64,000 bases of DNA from Macrothele yani (GCA_039090855.1 CM077025.1:100916489-100980488); one strand, 5' to 3'. Positions 10,666 through 21,201 are shown, numbered from the stretch's first letter. The notes: a model not told the origin generated them from the sequence alone. Program-made: numbers and translations.

Positions 10666-10735
10666 TCCGTGTAGCTCAATTGGTAGAGCAACTTATTCCG
10701 GAATGAGGGGACCCGGGTTCGAATCCTGGCGCGGA
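10666..10735 (+). other. tRNA-like body in right LTR
   Basis: Same structure as the left LTR body with about five substitutions; the B box GGTTCGAATCC is perfect here. Conservation of both boxes in both LTRs is consistent with, but does not prove, Pol III transcription. Confidence 0.75.
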
Positions 10736-11016
10736 TAAAAATGACGGAGAAATTTACTTCGTTATACCATATACTAAAATTTCATGGAAATCGAACTATT
10801 TTTATTCAAGTTATGACGCATAAGGGCAATGAAATGGATCCCGCTCCTATGTCGTAAACTTTGACCCAATTTTGCCCATTTTCAATAGGGTTTGTCCCCA
10901 GGTGATCCCTTATCACATACTAAAATTTCATCGAAATCGAGCTATTTTTACGCAAGTTATCGTGCGGACAGACAAAGGAGCATATACGCTTCTTCAACCT
11001 ACGGTTGGAAAGCGTA

Positions 11017-11376
11017 AAAAAGAAAGTCACATTCTTCAGTACTATTTTTAAGGGCTTTGGTTAGTCTCATACAGTGCTCTATGAAGTTAACCAGGGTACA
11101 GAATAACATACACTATGAGGACTTGTATCTATGAAGAGAATTTTCCAAAACAGTGAATGGAGGCTGTAGCTTTTGTGTGTAGCTGACTTACTAAAACACT
11201 GCATAAATCAAAACTTCACCTACAGTGAAATGCGAGTCACTCAAATAAAGATCAAGAAGTTTCACTTACAGCTAATCCTCTATTGCTATCAATAGTCACT
11301 TGATCATTTGCACTTCAACACGGTGAGATCAACTAAACGTGGGTTAATATCCACAATCACAATTAACTATGAAACA
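11017..11376. other. No feature seen
   Basis: Unique-looking AT-rich sequence between the family A copy and the solo LTR. No open frame or repeat recognised. Confidence 0.45.
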
Positions 11377-11516
11377 TGTGACGTGCAAAGGCAGATAGCA
11401 GAGGGAGCACATGCCAGGCTAGTACAGTGGATAGCACTCGGAGCTCCGTAGCCGAGCGTTGTGGGTTCGAATTCCGCCCTTGGCATAAAAATTATGGAGA
11501 AATTTACTTCGTCATG
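11377..11516 (+). mobile_element. Solo LTR with a different tRNA-like body
   Basis: Starts TGTGACGTGC and ends with the family tail (ATGGAGAAATTTACTTCGTC then ATG), flanked by AACA at 11373-11376 and 11517-11520. The 5' leader (aaaggcagata) and the 3' tail match the 10249 element, but the tRNA-like body (about 11422-11494) is unrelated to it. It starts GCCAGGC and has GTGGATAGCACTCGG and a B box GGTTCGAATTCC, resembling an arginine-type tRNA. No primer-binding site or second LTR, so it is a solo LTR. Confidence 0.75.
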
Positions 11517-12357
11517 AACACAACACTGTCATTAAAGTAGAACACGCAGCTTTGAACAATACTTAAACGGCAATTAAGTAGTCTCGTATCCAAGAGAGAG
11601 CATTAACATTCAAAATTCCCCTCTCACAACTACTGCCTAGCCATTATATATCTCGCCTTGTTCTTATCACATACATACGTCCCTTACGTACTGACCTCAG
11701 GGTGTTGCCAAATCCTAATTCATGTGAGAGAGAAGATATAACGTTAAGTTTGGAAAGTGCAAAAGAGAACAAACTCAAATTTACATAGGAAAATGAACTA
11801 AAAACGAAAGTTAAAATAGAATATACACGTCACAAGGAATACAAAATAAAACCATATGCTGATATGCCTAACCTCCATGATCTTTCGGAACATGCTTTTG
11901 GGATAAAGAGCTAATCAGTCATCTGTGCTCCATCGCAGAAAGTTCTCTGAGTGTTTAACTTTGAAAGGAATTTTTCCAAGCCCTACCATTAAAACTTCTT
12001 CCTGTTGTTGCGTTCACTATCCCGTACTCATTCGTTTTGCGGTAGTTTGTTTACGTTCTGCATTTCTGTGGAGTGTTGTGTTCCCGGCGTTCACATGACG
12101 TTTACGCTTTACTTGGTATTTACAACGTGTGGTTTTTGGGTGTTTACTTAATTTTTACATTTTGAATAAAATTATGTCAAAATCCTGAAACGTGATTTTT
12201 GAACTATCACAATACTTCCCTACAACGGTAGTGTGTGAGAAAGTGGACAACCACGTATTATTTTAGTGAAACTCGAAGGAGCGTAATTTTTGAACTCGAA
12301 GGGGGGTAATTTCAAGTATCGCCCTCCTAGATAAGAAAAGCTTGCTACAGTCCTGGT
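11517..12357. other. No gene recognised
   Basis: AT-rich sequence without long open frames or recognisable repeat ends. Confidence 0.4.
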
Positions 12358-13258
12358 TACATACATACTCATCACTAAGCTGCTCTCTGAGATTCAGAGG
12401 TTTGCTCCACAAAGAAATACAAACTGCCAGATAAATTTTTAACTGATTATTTACTTACTGTTGCCGTATCAAACTTCTCCATTTACAGCGATCTTGACAC
12501 ACAACTCCGCCTTCATTGACATCGATCACACGCCGTATAGTCGGATTTATTTGACTTGGCACTTGACGCTAATGGAATCGCCTGTTTTTTGGGGTGCAAG
12601 CATTTTGAGTATGACGTGTCGGAGGAGGTGATTTCTGATGCTCAGAGACAACAGATTAAAACTTCCCCAGTCACTTTTTCCCTGCGGGGTAAGATTTTAA
12701 CACCCATTACCACGGCAGTCCCACTCTTTGGCTCATCCCCCATCCACTCCATTGTTGTCTCCCCCATTGTCTCACATTGCTTGCTGGGGACATAATCGCT
12801 GGGGAGAGAGATCTCACTGTTCCCTTAAGAAGGATCACTTAAGAGACAAAGAAGCCTCCTTCCCCCTTTCAGATCAAGCAATCTTTACTGCCATGCTTTC
12901 CACAAGAATTCCGCCCTAGGGTGAGATTTCTACGGAACCCTTCCCCTGCAAATCACATCTGTTAGACCCGGGAAGTACTTGGTACACCCCCAAAATCAGG
13001 CGATTCCATTATCGTAAAGTGCCAAAAAAAAAAAAAAAAAAAAAAAATCCGACTATACACAAGACCTTCTATACTTCATACTCATAATTTTTTTTCTCAT
13101 GCAGACACTCTTGAATCTGATTCTCCCATGACTTCCTCGGCCTTCCTCTGCCTTTCCGTCCTGCCACTTGGGCTAAAAAATTTCATTTCTTAGTAAGTAT
13201 CTCATCACTTATTCTTTCAACGTGTCCAAACCACAGAAGCATATTAGTCTTCACCTTG
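12358..13258 (-). mobile_element. 3' fragment of the 2.9-kb LINE family, split by a MITE
   Basis: 12358-12537 and 13056-13258 together match the 3' UTR and C-terminal region of the LINE at 2929-4445 on the same strand, starting with catacatac and the block ctctgagattcagagg. Homology ends near 13258, so this copy is more strongly 5'-truncated and carries no catalytic domain. It is cut at the homologue of position 3074 by the element at 12538-13055. Confidence 0.9.
12538..13055. mobile_element. 518-bp TA-flanked MITE nested in LINE
   Basis: Starts TAGTCGGATTT and ends AAATCCGACTA. The inverted repeats extend about 50 bp, including TAATGGAATCGCCTG on the left and its inverse on the right, with a poly(A) run near the right end. 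TA flanks it at 12536-12537 and 13056-13057, and the paralogous LINE copy (cacgccgtacacaag, near 3068-3082) shows the empty site with one TA. A Tc1/mariner/pogo-type non-autonomous element is inferred from the TA duplication. The inner open frame at 12556-12795 looks accidental. Confidence 0.9.
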
Positions 13259-14945
13259 CTATACTTTATCTGTGTATTTTTAATCAGGTAAGTACACCAG
13301 TGTGGCGTGGGGGATTTGCCCACAGCTGACGGTTCCAGCAGGTTATTCAACGTAAGGTTTCTGGAACAAAACCCAGTGAGTTTGAGGCATTTTCGCCAAT
13401 GTCACACAAAACTAGCTGGTACTTCACCAAGATTCACATAGGCCCTTGTTGTTGTTCTGTGTGCCATTGTTGCCCACGGAGCGCCCCGAGGAGGCAAACC
13501 CATTTCTCACTAAGACCGCCCAATTTTTTTTTTAGAGGTGTTACTGTACAGAAATTAATCTTGGATTATTTAAAAAACTAGAAGTTTGTGTTGTTTAGTT
13601 GATTAAGCTGCTACGAAAAATACATTATCTTACGTAATCACTGATTATATAGAATATGTTGTTATCATGACAAAAATTCGAAGGTTTACGCTCCAATAGT
13701 TTCCACGAATGCACCCGTATAAACAGAAACCTGTCTAAAACGGAAAATCTTCCCAGTCTCTTGATTTCCGTTTTAGACAAGTTTCACTGCATTAATTTAT
13801 TTTTAGCGGAAGTTTTCCACCTTAAAAATACAATTTGCTTTAAAAGAAAGAAGGCTAAAAAATGGGTGAGCTTTCTCTTTTTTGATATACAGCTTTATTA
13901 TGAGCATTTTAGCATATGCAAATGAAAGATTAATATTTTTTGTGTGCAATTTTTTGCGACAATGCTACAGTTGGCACGGTATTTCTAGCGTTACGTAATA
14001 GAGCGTCCATTTGCCAGGGAGAAATTATCAAAAACGCTAACGATTTATTTTGATTTCTACGCCCAGAAATGTTTGTATAGCAGTAGATTACGTCAATTTA
14101 AAACATATTAACAAAGATACTTTTTTTTGTCTTGGCACTTTCAAATTTATTTAAAATTTCCGAATTTATTTGATTTTAGTTTTCAACGAACTCTGTTCGC
14201 ATCGTAGGCGAAATAGGCGTGGTCTCTCGTCCATTATTCTCGGCTCTGTGAATCAATATCCCTAGTTCTGAGCCCTCGAGCCAAATAGAGGCTTTCAAGA
14301 CATTTATTCTCAAGAATCCTCTAAGGTTCAATATCCTTTCAGAGGTGAAGAACGTCATTCAGATCCCGCAGCACAGGTTAGAAGGTGAATCAAAACAAGC
14401 AGTGTGTGAAATCTTCTCATTATCAATATTCAACTTTTCATTAGGATTTCGCGAGTGGTGGAAGACCTACGGTATGTTTGGATGTAAACTCATTCTGATA
14501 AGAACAGTCTTAAGAAAAGTAAATTCAGTTTTGTTATTTAAAGCAACCATTTCACACGGAACACCGTATTGAAAAAAAAAGGCAGGGGGAGATGAGAAAG
14601 AAAGAAAGAAAGTAAGTGGTAGGCATATTTGTCACCGCTTTCCTGAGTTGGCGCTTAAAGTGAGCTTCGACCATGGTTCTCAAACACTGGCACGACACAA
14701 ACTTTTATCGAGTTATTTATTCCTAAATATTAATACGATGACGAAAAAACTAAATTATATTTCATTATTAACGAAAACAAGAATATGCTTTTGAATCTGT
14801 CTTTGCGAGTCCAAAGGTGATTATATACAAAATTCATTACTCATAAGACGAAAGGGTTTTTAATCAACACTGTCAGTCACCAATTTATAGCGTCTTAATC
14901 TTTTTTGCTATTATCTAAACTGTCAAATCAGATCATATTTAGAGT
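13259..14945. other. Mostly unassigned; pogo-like terminal palindrome at 13726-13785
   Basis: 21-bp arms at 13726-13746 and 13765-13785 (gaaacctgtctaaaacggaa and its inverse, one mismatch) surround an 18-bp loop and are followed by actgca. This looks like the joined ends or one terminus of a pogo-type element with TIR CAGTGAAAC. A related stretch (gtaaaacggaaacctgccca) is at 8434-8453. A gaaa microsatellite lies at 14597-14612. Open frames at 13399-13581, 14176-14358 and 14345-14572 are not recognised. Confidence 0.4.
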
Positions 14946-15226
14946 ATTTTAGGAAGGGAGTGTCTGACCCCAGGTCTTAAACAACCCTTAGAAATAGGAA
15001 GCTAGGAGATTTAGACGAGAGTGCCTGGTAGGATAGTGACACGGAACCGAGGTAGAAAGGGGGACGAAGACGCCATTATTTATTACTGGGGTCCGGTACC
15101 CAGGGTCCGACGGCTTAACATGCCCATCCGATGCATGGCGGATATTTAGTGGTTCGTACCTGCCTGGAATCGAACCTGAGGTCTCCGTGGCAATCACGAA
15201 CGTTGATCACTAGGCAACCGCGGCCC
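14946..15226 (-). mobile_element. tRNA-derived SINE, second type
   Basis: On the - strand the head starts GGGCCGCGGTTGCCTAGTGA with a B box GGTTCGATTCC (about 15178-15168). Direct repeats TATTTAGAGT (14936-14945) and TATTTAAAGT (15227-15236) flank it with one mismatch. No clear poly(A) remains. Its body differs from the SINE at 4631. Confidence 0.7.
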
Positions 15227-15236
15227 TATTTAAAGT

Positions 15237-15721
15237 GTCTTAAACGTATCGTGATTTAAATCTGTCTATGAGCACAAGTGGCGTCATGGTTCTCAAACAC
15301 TGGCACGACACAAACACAGACACAAGAAAAACAGAAAGGTCTGCTTTGAAACTATCTATGTAAATCTGCTTTAAAACTATCTCATAAAGATAAATAAATC
15401 AAGACTTGAGAAATTTTGTTTAGAACAACAACTCAACCTTTCTTTTAAGACAACAACTCAAAATATTTCTCATTCGACGCCATAAAATCATCCAGATACT
15501 GTCCCAGCATTCCTTATAGCTCGGTATCCATGGTACCTTCACAAACTGTCGCATGTGCAGGTGCGTAAGGCGGCAGGCAATCGCCAACAACAAGTAATAG
15601 CGACTTGCATTACTAATGAGATGGCAAGGATATACAGGGTGTGTGTCCACAAAGTCTCTTTACAACTTTGCACATTTATTACGGGCACGCTGTACTATGT
15701 AAGTTCATGGTATTTGTTGTA
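15237..15721. other. No gene; 29-bp direct repeat partner of 14673
   Basis: The sequence beginning ggttctcaaacactggcacg near 15288 repeats one near 14673. The pair brackets the SINE region and may be a remnant duplication. Nothing else recognised. Confidence 0.4.
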
Positions 15722-16577
15722 CACTATCTACCAACAATTAATTGGACACCTGTGATAGCAAAGGAAAACGAAGTTTATTCACCTTCAATAGTTGGTGGAG
15801 CCTACACAAGCGGCGATTACAGCTGCGCCCCTCCGGGGCATGCTCTCAACCAGGCGTTGTACGACGGCTAGCGGTATTTTCTTCCACTCGGCTTGGAGAA
15901 GACAGGTCAGTCCCTTCAACGATTTCGGACGGTGGGGGCACCCCTTAAGTCGACGCTCCAACTTGTCCCAGAGGTGCTCGATAGGGTTAAGGTCCGGGAT
16001 CTGCGTAGGCCGGTCCATTCGATCAACCCCACTGTCACCATACGAAGCCATGGTGGACCTCGCAACATGACAGGTGGCATTGTCATCCTGAAAGTAACAT
16101 GGGTCCACCCCGTAAAACTGCCACAACGTAGGAAGCGCATGGTCATCCAAAATGGTGCAGAAGGTCTCGGCGTTGAGTCTACCAGGAATTGAGACCAAGG
16201 GTCCCGTGCCATACCAGGAGAAACGCCCCCATAGCATAATTCCACCACCGCCGAACTTCACAGTTGGCACAATACATTCCGGCAGGAGGCGTTCTCCAGG
16301 CAGACGCCAAACCCATACCCTGCCACCCCAACGGTAGAGGGTGAACCTTGATTCGTCGCTCCAGAGAACCTGTTTCCACTGTTCAACGGTCCACTGTCGA
16401 CGTTTTTTGCACCACGTTAGCCGGTCTGATGATCAAAGGCTTGTGGGCGGCAGCACGTCCATGATAAGCGAGCAGATGGGCTTCCTTACAGATGGTATTC
16501 ATAAAAAGAACACTCCCGGATGCCTGTTGAAACTCCTCGTGGATGTGGCCCATCGATTTGGTGCTGTGCTGACTAAT
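15722..16577 (-). pseudogene. Tc1 transposase (CACTATCTACC family), 5'-truncated
   Basis: The TIR starts at 15722 (after TA 15720-15721). On the - strand the transposase runs from about 16577 to 15785 with breaks, beginning inside the second helix-turn-helix. The first catalytic aspartate block lies near 16350. The frame 16270-15785 holds [32 protein letters not shown] (second aspartate) and [14 protein letters not shown], with the catalytic glutamate present. The spacing is 34 residues, a DD34E protein. Compared with 17596-18796 it lacks the first 345 bp or so. It adjoins the Helentron-like remnant at about 16578 without a TA, so the 5' side was lost by deletion. Confidence 0.88.
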
Positions 16578-17595
16578 TTGCAAAATTTTGTTGAAGACAG
16601 GACAATGGTACGAGTAGTACGATATGTAAGACTTACATGCTACACTTTTATCTCTAGAGAACGTTAAATCTATCGCTGTATTCTTAAAAGTTGTGAAGTC
16701 AATTAGATCCGTGGCCAACACTAATCTGAACTTGTCGTTCAGAAACTGTTTCAGACGATCGTTCGACGCCTCAATGTTAAAGTCCCCGGTGAGAAGAAGC
16801 CGTATGTTGGGATCGCAGGGCCAGTCTTAACTATTGTTCTGACATGCTCTGTGCAGTAAATCATTAGTTGAAAGAGAAACATCTCGATGTAGTTGAATGG
16901 TGTCTGTGGATGAATATAGACTAACACTAGAACGAATTTGAATTGGTTGGGTATCTCAGTTAGTACGTCTTCGCCGACATGAATATCCTGTAGACAATTC
17001 AATCCAGAATACTTGGGTATTGGCTATTGGCCGTGGTGGAACGGGTCTAGCGACATGAGTTCTGCACGTTTTCTGATCCTTGAAGACTGCCGTGCCACCG
17101 TAGAGTCCACTACGCTTCTTCTTGCCAGTGCCACGACTCTTACCGGGCTGTTGGTCGTCGTCATCGCCGTGTCTGTCGCACTTTTTGGACTCAATGTGTT
17201 TGAAGCCGGGTATGTCGACGGTTTTGTCTTTATCCATCCAAGTTTCCGTGAGTGCCAAGTAGTCGAAGCGTGATGCGTGAAGTCGTTACTCTTACTCAAC
17301 GTTGGGACCTTTCCTTGCTTTACAGATGTCCAGCAGTTTGAGCACAACATAAACTGTTGAACGTCTTCATCTGTGAATTCCTGTTGTAAGTATTGCAACA
17401 TAGCTGCATTGGGCCGTTTTAAATCATTTTGGAACCATATGCGATCACAAACTCCACAAACAAAACCCAACTTGTTAACATAGAACGACTTTTCAAAGTG
17501 CTTCGTGACCAGATGCTAATGGGTCATAAACGCTAAATCTCGATTCTCAAACATAAACGTTAAATCTCGATTCTAAAACGTCTCCTCTGTTTGTA

Positions 17596-18796
17596 CACTA
17601 TCTACCAACAAGTAATTGGACACCCCTGCAATCGATGATATCTGCGGTCTTGGTACACGTCACGGCCGCCGCCGTTAAATAACGTGTGGGAAACAACAAC
17701 GCAACCAGTCACATGCAAGATGCCACGCAGTTCGGAGGTCCCTGATTTCGAGAAAGGTGTAATCGTCGGGTATCACAGAAATGGCCGATCCATACGTGAC
17801 ATATCCTGCGAGTTGAAGTACCCAAAATCGACAGTGGCCTACGTGATTGGTGGACGATGAGAGGTGACTGTCGGAATGTGCCCCCACCCGGCAGACCCAC
17901 AAAACTGGGAGTTAGAGACCGACGGGTACTGACCAGAGAAATTCGAAAGAACCGCACCAAATCGATGGTCCACATCCACGAGGAGTTTCAACAGGCATCC
18001 GGGAGTGTTCTGTTTATGAATACCATCCGTAAGGAAGCCCATCTGCTCGCTTATCATGGACGTGATGCCGCCCACAAGCCTTTGATCATCAGCTCGGCTA
18101 ACGTGGTGCAAAAAACGTCGACAGTGGACCGTTGAACAGTGGAAACAGGTTCTCTGGGGCGACGAATCAAGGTTCACCCTCTACCGTTCGGGTAGCAGGG
18201 TCTGGGTTTGGCGTCTGCCTGGAGAACGCCTCCTGCCGGAATGTATTGTGCCAACTGTGAAGTTCGGCGGCGGTGGAATTATGCTATGGGAGTGTTTCTC
18301 CTGGTATGGCACGGGACCCTTGGTCGCAATTCCTGGTAGACTCAACGCCGAGACCTACTGCACCATTTTGGATGACCATGCGCTTCCTACGTTGTGGCAG
18401 TTTTACGGGGTGGACCCATGTTACTTTTAGGATGACAATGCCACCTGTCATGTTGCGAGGTCCACCATGGCTTGGTATGGTGACAATGGGGTTAATCGAA
18501 TGGACTGGCCTGCGCAGAGCCCGGACCTTAACCCTATTAAGCACCTCTGGGACGAATTGGAACGTCAACTTAAGGGGTGTCCCCACCGTCCGAAATCGGT
18601 GAAGGAATTGACCTGTCTTCTCCAAGCCGAGAGGAAGAGAATACCGCTAGCCGTCGTACAACGCCTGGTTGAGAGTATGCCCCGGAGGGTCGCAGCTGTA
18701 ATCGCCGCTCGTGGAGGCTCCACCAACTATTGAAGGTGAATAAACTTCGTTTTCCTTTGCTATCACAGGTGTCCAATTACTTGTTGGTAGATAGTG
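17596..18796 (+). mobile_element. Full-length Tc1 element (CACTATCTACC family)
   Basis: The 1201-bp element has identical TIRs, CACTATCTACCAACAAGTAA and onward for 29 bp at both ends. TA flanks it at 17594-17595 and 18797-18798. It lies inside the Helentron-like remnant. Its transposase is broken (see 17720-18733). Confidence 0.97.
17720..18733 (+). pseudogene. Tc1 transposase, frameshifted and with a lost catalytic residue
   Basis: The start ATG at 17720 gives MPRSSEVPDFEKGVIVGYHR. A 4-base deletion near 17850 relative to the 7199 copy shifts the frame. A second shift occurs near 18110. From about 18135 the frame reads [18 protein letters not shown] (first aspartate), [16 protein letters not shown] and then a TAG stop at 18428-18430 where other copies have glutamine, just before DDNATCH (second aspartate). 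The last acidic position is lysine (codon AAG, 18539-18541, NPIKHLW) where 15722-16577 keeps glutamate. So besides four breaks the DDE triad is lost. Length without breaks would be about 338 codons, normal for the family. Confidence 0.92.
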
Positions 18797-19037
18797 TATT
18801 TCGTTGCATTCCATCGGTTCTATATCTCACTGTCGACATCCATTCCCTGTGAACTGGCGTTAGGCGTTGCGGCGTCTGCGCGGTGGTACTCGTCCCAACT
18901 TGTCGACGCTGCCTCATCTTCCGCATCCGTTCTGCTGCTGTCATAGGGGCTTTTTTGGATTCCTCATTCATTTTTATTTCACTTTGTAAGTGTTTATAAT
19001 AGGCATTTACTTTCTTGTTTTGAAGATATTTCGACAT

Positions 19038-19764
19038 TTTTGAAATTTTAACGAAAATTTGTCCTAGTTCAACACTTTGTCACTGTATATTTTTTCAAGT
19101 TCTTTCACTATTGTCACTATGATTTTATAGTACTCGGCGAGCTCTGTTAAACAACACCTTTCACAACGTCCTACGTACACGTTCCCGAGCTGTACTCATT
19201 TTGTCGAGCGGCGAACCGGTAGTTTTGCACTCCAACTTAGCAACCGTCTTGTGGTGGCGTGTGACGTCACGCGCTCAAGGCTAATGTCGCGTGACATTCT
19301 TTCATCCTTGCTCTTTTAAACCGTGTATTGCTTATTTCGATATGCGTTATAGTTTTAAAGTGATTAAGATTTGTCTGCTATACACAAAATCGTAAGATCG
19401 ACTTTCGCATAGTTTCTCCCCATACCGGACACGCGGAGTAAGACGTTTTCCGTCAAAAACATAAAGTTGGGCGGTTTATATAAGCACTGTTGTAGGAACT
19501 TATATATAAACAATACAGGGAAACTGTACACGAAATATACAATGGACACGCAACCTGAATGACAAAAACAGTGTGCTAAGAATGATGAAAACCTAACATA
19601 TGAAAAAGTCAAGTACTTAAGTAAAAGAAATGCATAAGGTGCAGGAACGAGTAAAGCGTTTGATAAAAAAAGAGTTAGCAAATAGGGAGATAATATCCGG
19701 AGAGAAAGTGTAACAAGTAGCGAGGTATAAACAACCATTCGTACATGGCAGGAAAGCAATTTTG
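19038..19764. other. Unassigned; possible 5' flank of the Helentron-like element
   Basis: AT-rich with an open frame at 19364-19759 (-) that is hydrophobic and not recognised. No terminal repeat seen. Confidence 0.35.
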
Positions 19765-19772
19765 GTCCTATT

Positions 19773-21201
19773 CATAGGCGCCGACTTGAAAAATTATTGG
19801 GGGATCTGGAAATTTTTAATCGAATTACCTATGCATTTTTCAAAGTATTTTAGTCTAATTTAAATTTCATTCAGTCAGATTATCTGGCACAATAAGACGT
19901 CTGAAATGCTAAAATAAAGCAAATTATAGTTAATTACATAATTTTTTTCTCTAGATAATTATTTATTTCACTTATTTTGCTTTTGTAGGCGCGACATTAT
20001 TATATACAATACACAGATACTGGGTGAATTTCCACGTCTATTGCTTATAAAAGTAACAAAAACATGTAAAATTTATTTTAAGGTTTTTTTTTTTACCAAT
20101 TTTAAAAATGCCAACAATTTTTTCTTCAAATGATTGCTGAGTTAAAATAGGAGGGTAGAAGGGAGGGGACATGGCATCAGCCGCACACCCAGCGTTTTCC
20201 GTGGGCTCTACTTCGCATCAGCTTTGTATGTCCAGTATGCCCAACTTGGGCTGCTTCTGTACTTTTCTACGGGGAAATCGTTGACTTTGAAGATGTTTTA
20301 GAGTCACTTGTGCAGCATGTTTAAAAAAATGAGACCGAAATATACATGCACATAACTAAAAATTTGCAAAAAGTTACAGAAATACTGTTTAGTATTTTCT
20401 AAAAAAATTAAACAAAATTATGCTTCGTCGAACGGAAGTACATATTACGTACTAGCCAATCACGGCCTTGCTAAAGCCGTGGGAGCCTTGTTGACCTTAA
20501 GGGACTGCTGCAGAGAGTAAGAGACGGCCGCTATCAACCTGTGCAGGAGCACAGGTTGATAGTGATGTCATGTCACTGAATCCTCCCCACCTGGATAGCG
20601 CAAGAAACTAGAGGATCAGATTTGGCTTCACCACCGGCTGCTGATGCCATCTTCTCTTTCTTCAAACCTCCTTGGTCCCTGACTGCCCGAAGAAAGGTGG
20701 GTCAAGAAAGGTGTGTTTTGCTGGCTTTACATGTTTTGCTGACTGTACAACATACTTCTGCCTTTATCACTATGACCTCGAACACGTTCTCGTCTTCGAG
20801 TGTAGAGCTAGACTTTTGCATTTTGTGGGAACCCAGACAAACCGAAGAATTTTCTTTTATAAAGGAGGCAGTTTTAAATTCGCTTAAACAACGGTACTTG
20901 AGGTATTGTCCGTCGCGTCATATTTGATGAGCACGAACAAACACTCCTCACTCCTTCTATTTTGAGGCACAATAAACAGTCTGGGTGGTAAAATTCTATG
21001 CACACTTTCTATATACAGTAAACGGGTAACGAATAATAAAAAAACTTGAAGAATTGATAACGAAAAACAAAATTTATGCACATATGCGTACGTGCATTTT
21101 CCTCACGAAATACGAGCAAAAATATTAGGGGTTCGAGGAACCCACAATAAAATCATTTTGGGTTCAAAAAGTGTCTCGAACCCACGAAGTTGGCGCCTAT
21201 G
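19773..21201. mobile_element. Non-autonomous hAT-type element
   Basis: Starts CATAGGCGCCGACTT and ends AAGTTGGCGCCTATG, a 15-bp TIR with one mismatch. Eight-base direct repeats GTCCTATT (19765-19772) and GTCCTATG (21202-21209) match at seven positions, the hAT duplication length. No transposase inside; open frames at 20622-20927 and 20672-20887 are not recognised. It contains a perfect 14-bp hairpin at 20531-20562. Confidence 0.8.
20531..20562. repeat. Perfect 14-bp stem, 4-base loop hairpin
   Basis: ctatcaacctgtgc (20531-20544) and its exact reverse complement (20549-20562) are separated by agga. It lies inside the hAT-type element; function unknown. Confidence 0.9.

Larger units (their letters stand above)
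10249..10766 (+). mobile_element. Complete TRIM-like LTR element whose LTRs contain a tRNA-like body
   Basis: Two 180-bp direct repeats, 10249-10428 and 10587-10766, start TGTAACG and end CGTTATA (imperfect inverted ends) and differ at about six positions. CCAT flanks the element at 10245-10248 and 10767-10770; the sibling family A monomer at 9942-9960 shows the uninterrupted site. One base after the left LTR, TGGCGCCCGAAC (10430-10441) matches the complement of a lysine-tRNA 3' end, a classic primer-binding site. An A-rich purine tract ending AAGGGG (10541-10580) stands just before the right LTR. The 158-bp interior has no open frame of note. Each LTR carries a 70-base tRNA-like body. Two tRNA SINEs in tandem is the alternative, rejected because of the PBS, the purine tract, the 4-bp duplication and the absence of a poly(A) tail. 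Confidence 0.8.
9639..11016 (-). repeat. Family A repeat, copy with embedded LTR element
   Basis: Read on the - strand, family A begins with a hairpin at 11016-10985 (arms TACGCTT and AAGCGTA around an inner CAACC/GGTTG stem), then a short purine-poor tract, then tandem monomers of about 145 bp each containing TCGATTTCGATGAAATTTTA-like, GGGTCAAAGGTCAGGACA-like and TTATGCGTCATAACTTGC-like blocks. It ends near the ggtatgttggaaagcgta-like sequence and a 35-bp tail at about 9639. No coding capacity. The small LTR element 10249-10766 interrupts it with a CCAT duplication. Confidence 0.8.
16578..19037 (-). pseudogene. Helentron-like remnant: N-terminal region fused to C-terminal endonuclease, Rep/helicase deleted
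   Basis: Read from 19037 downward: a basic N-terminus with SKKAPMTAAERMRKMRQRRQ (to about 18830), then a nested Tc1 (17596-18796). Next comes a cysteine-containing block typical of Helitron replicase N-termini, with CGVCDRIWFQNDLKRP and FMLCSNCWTSVKQGKVPTLS (17470-17290). At about 17280 this switches within a few codons to an endonuclease domain: DYLALTETWMDKDKT, a glycine/lysine-rich loop, LLLTGDFNIEASND (near 16770), TAIDLTFSRD and YISYYSYHCPVFN (near 16600), the characteristic Helentron endonuclease tail. Several frameshifts occur. The Rep and PIF1-type helicase regions, normally several kilobases, are absent. It cannot be autonomous; other deletion derivatives with the same layout may exist (compare 859-1290). 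Confidence 0.65.

Noticed and set aside
10249..10766. Reading the two copies as a tandem of tRNA-derived SINEs or as two functional tRNA genes
   Set aside because: The 4-bp duplication flanks the whole unit, a PBS and purine tract lie between the copies, there is no poly(A), and the anticodon loops have six bases. An LTR element explains all of this better.
15792..16337. Long + strand open frames across the Tc1 copy
   Set aside because: They are antisense to the recognisable transposase frame and have no motifs of their own.
7672..19460. Similarity of taagacgttttcggccaaaa (7672) and taagacgttttccgtcaaaa (19439)
   Set aside because: Only about 20 bases match and no element boundary is seen at either site; too little to call a shared repeat.
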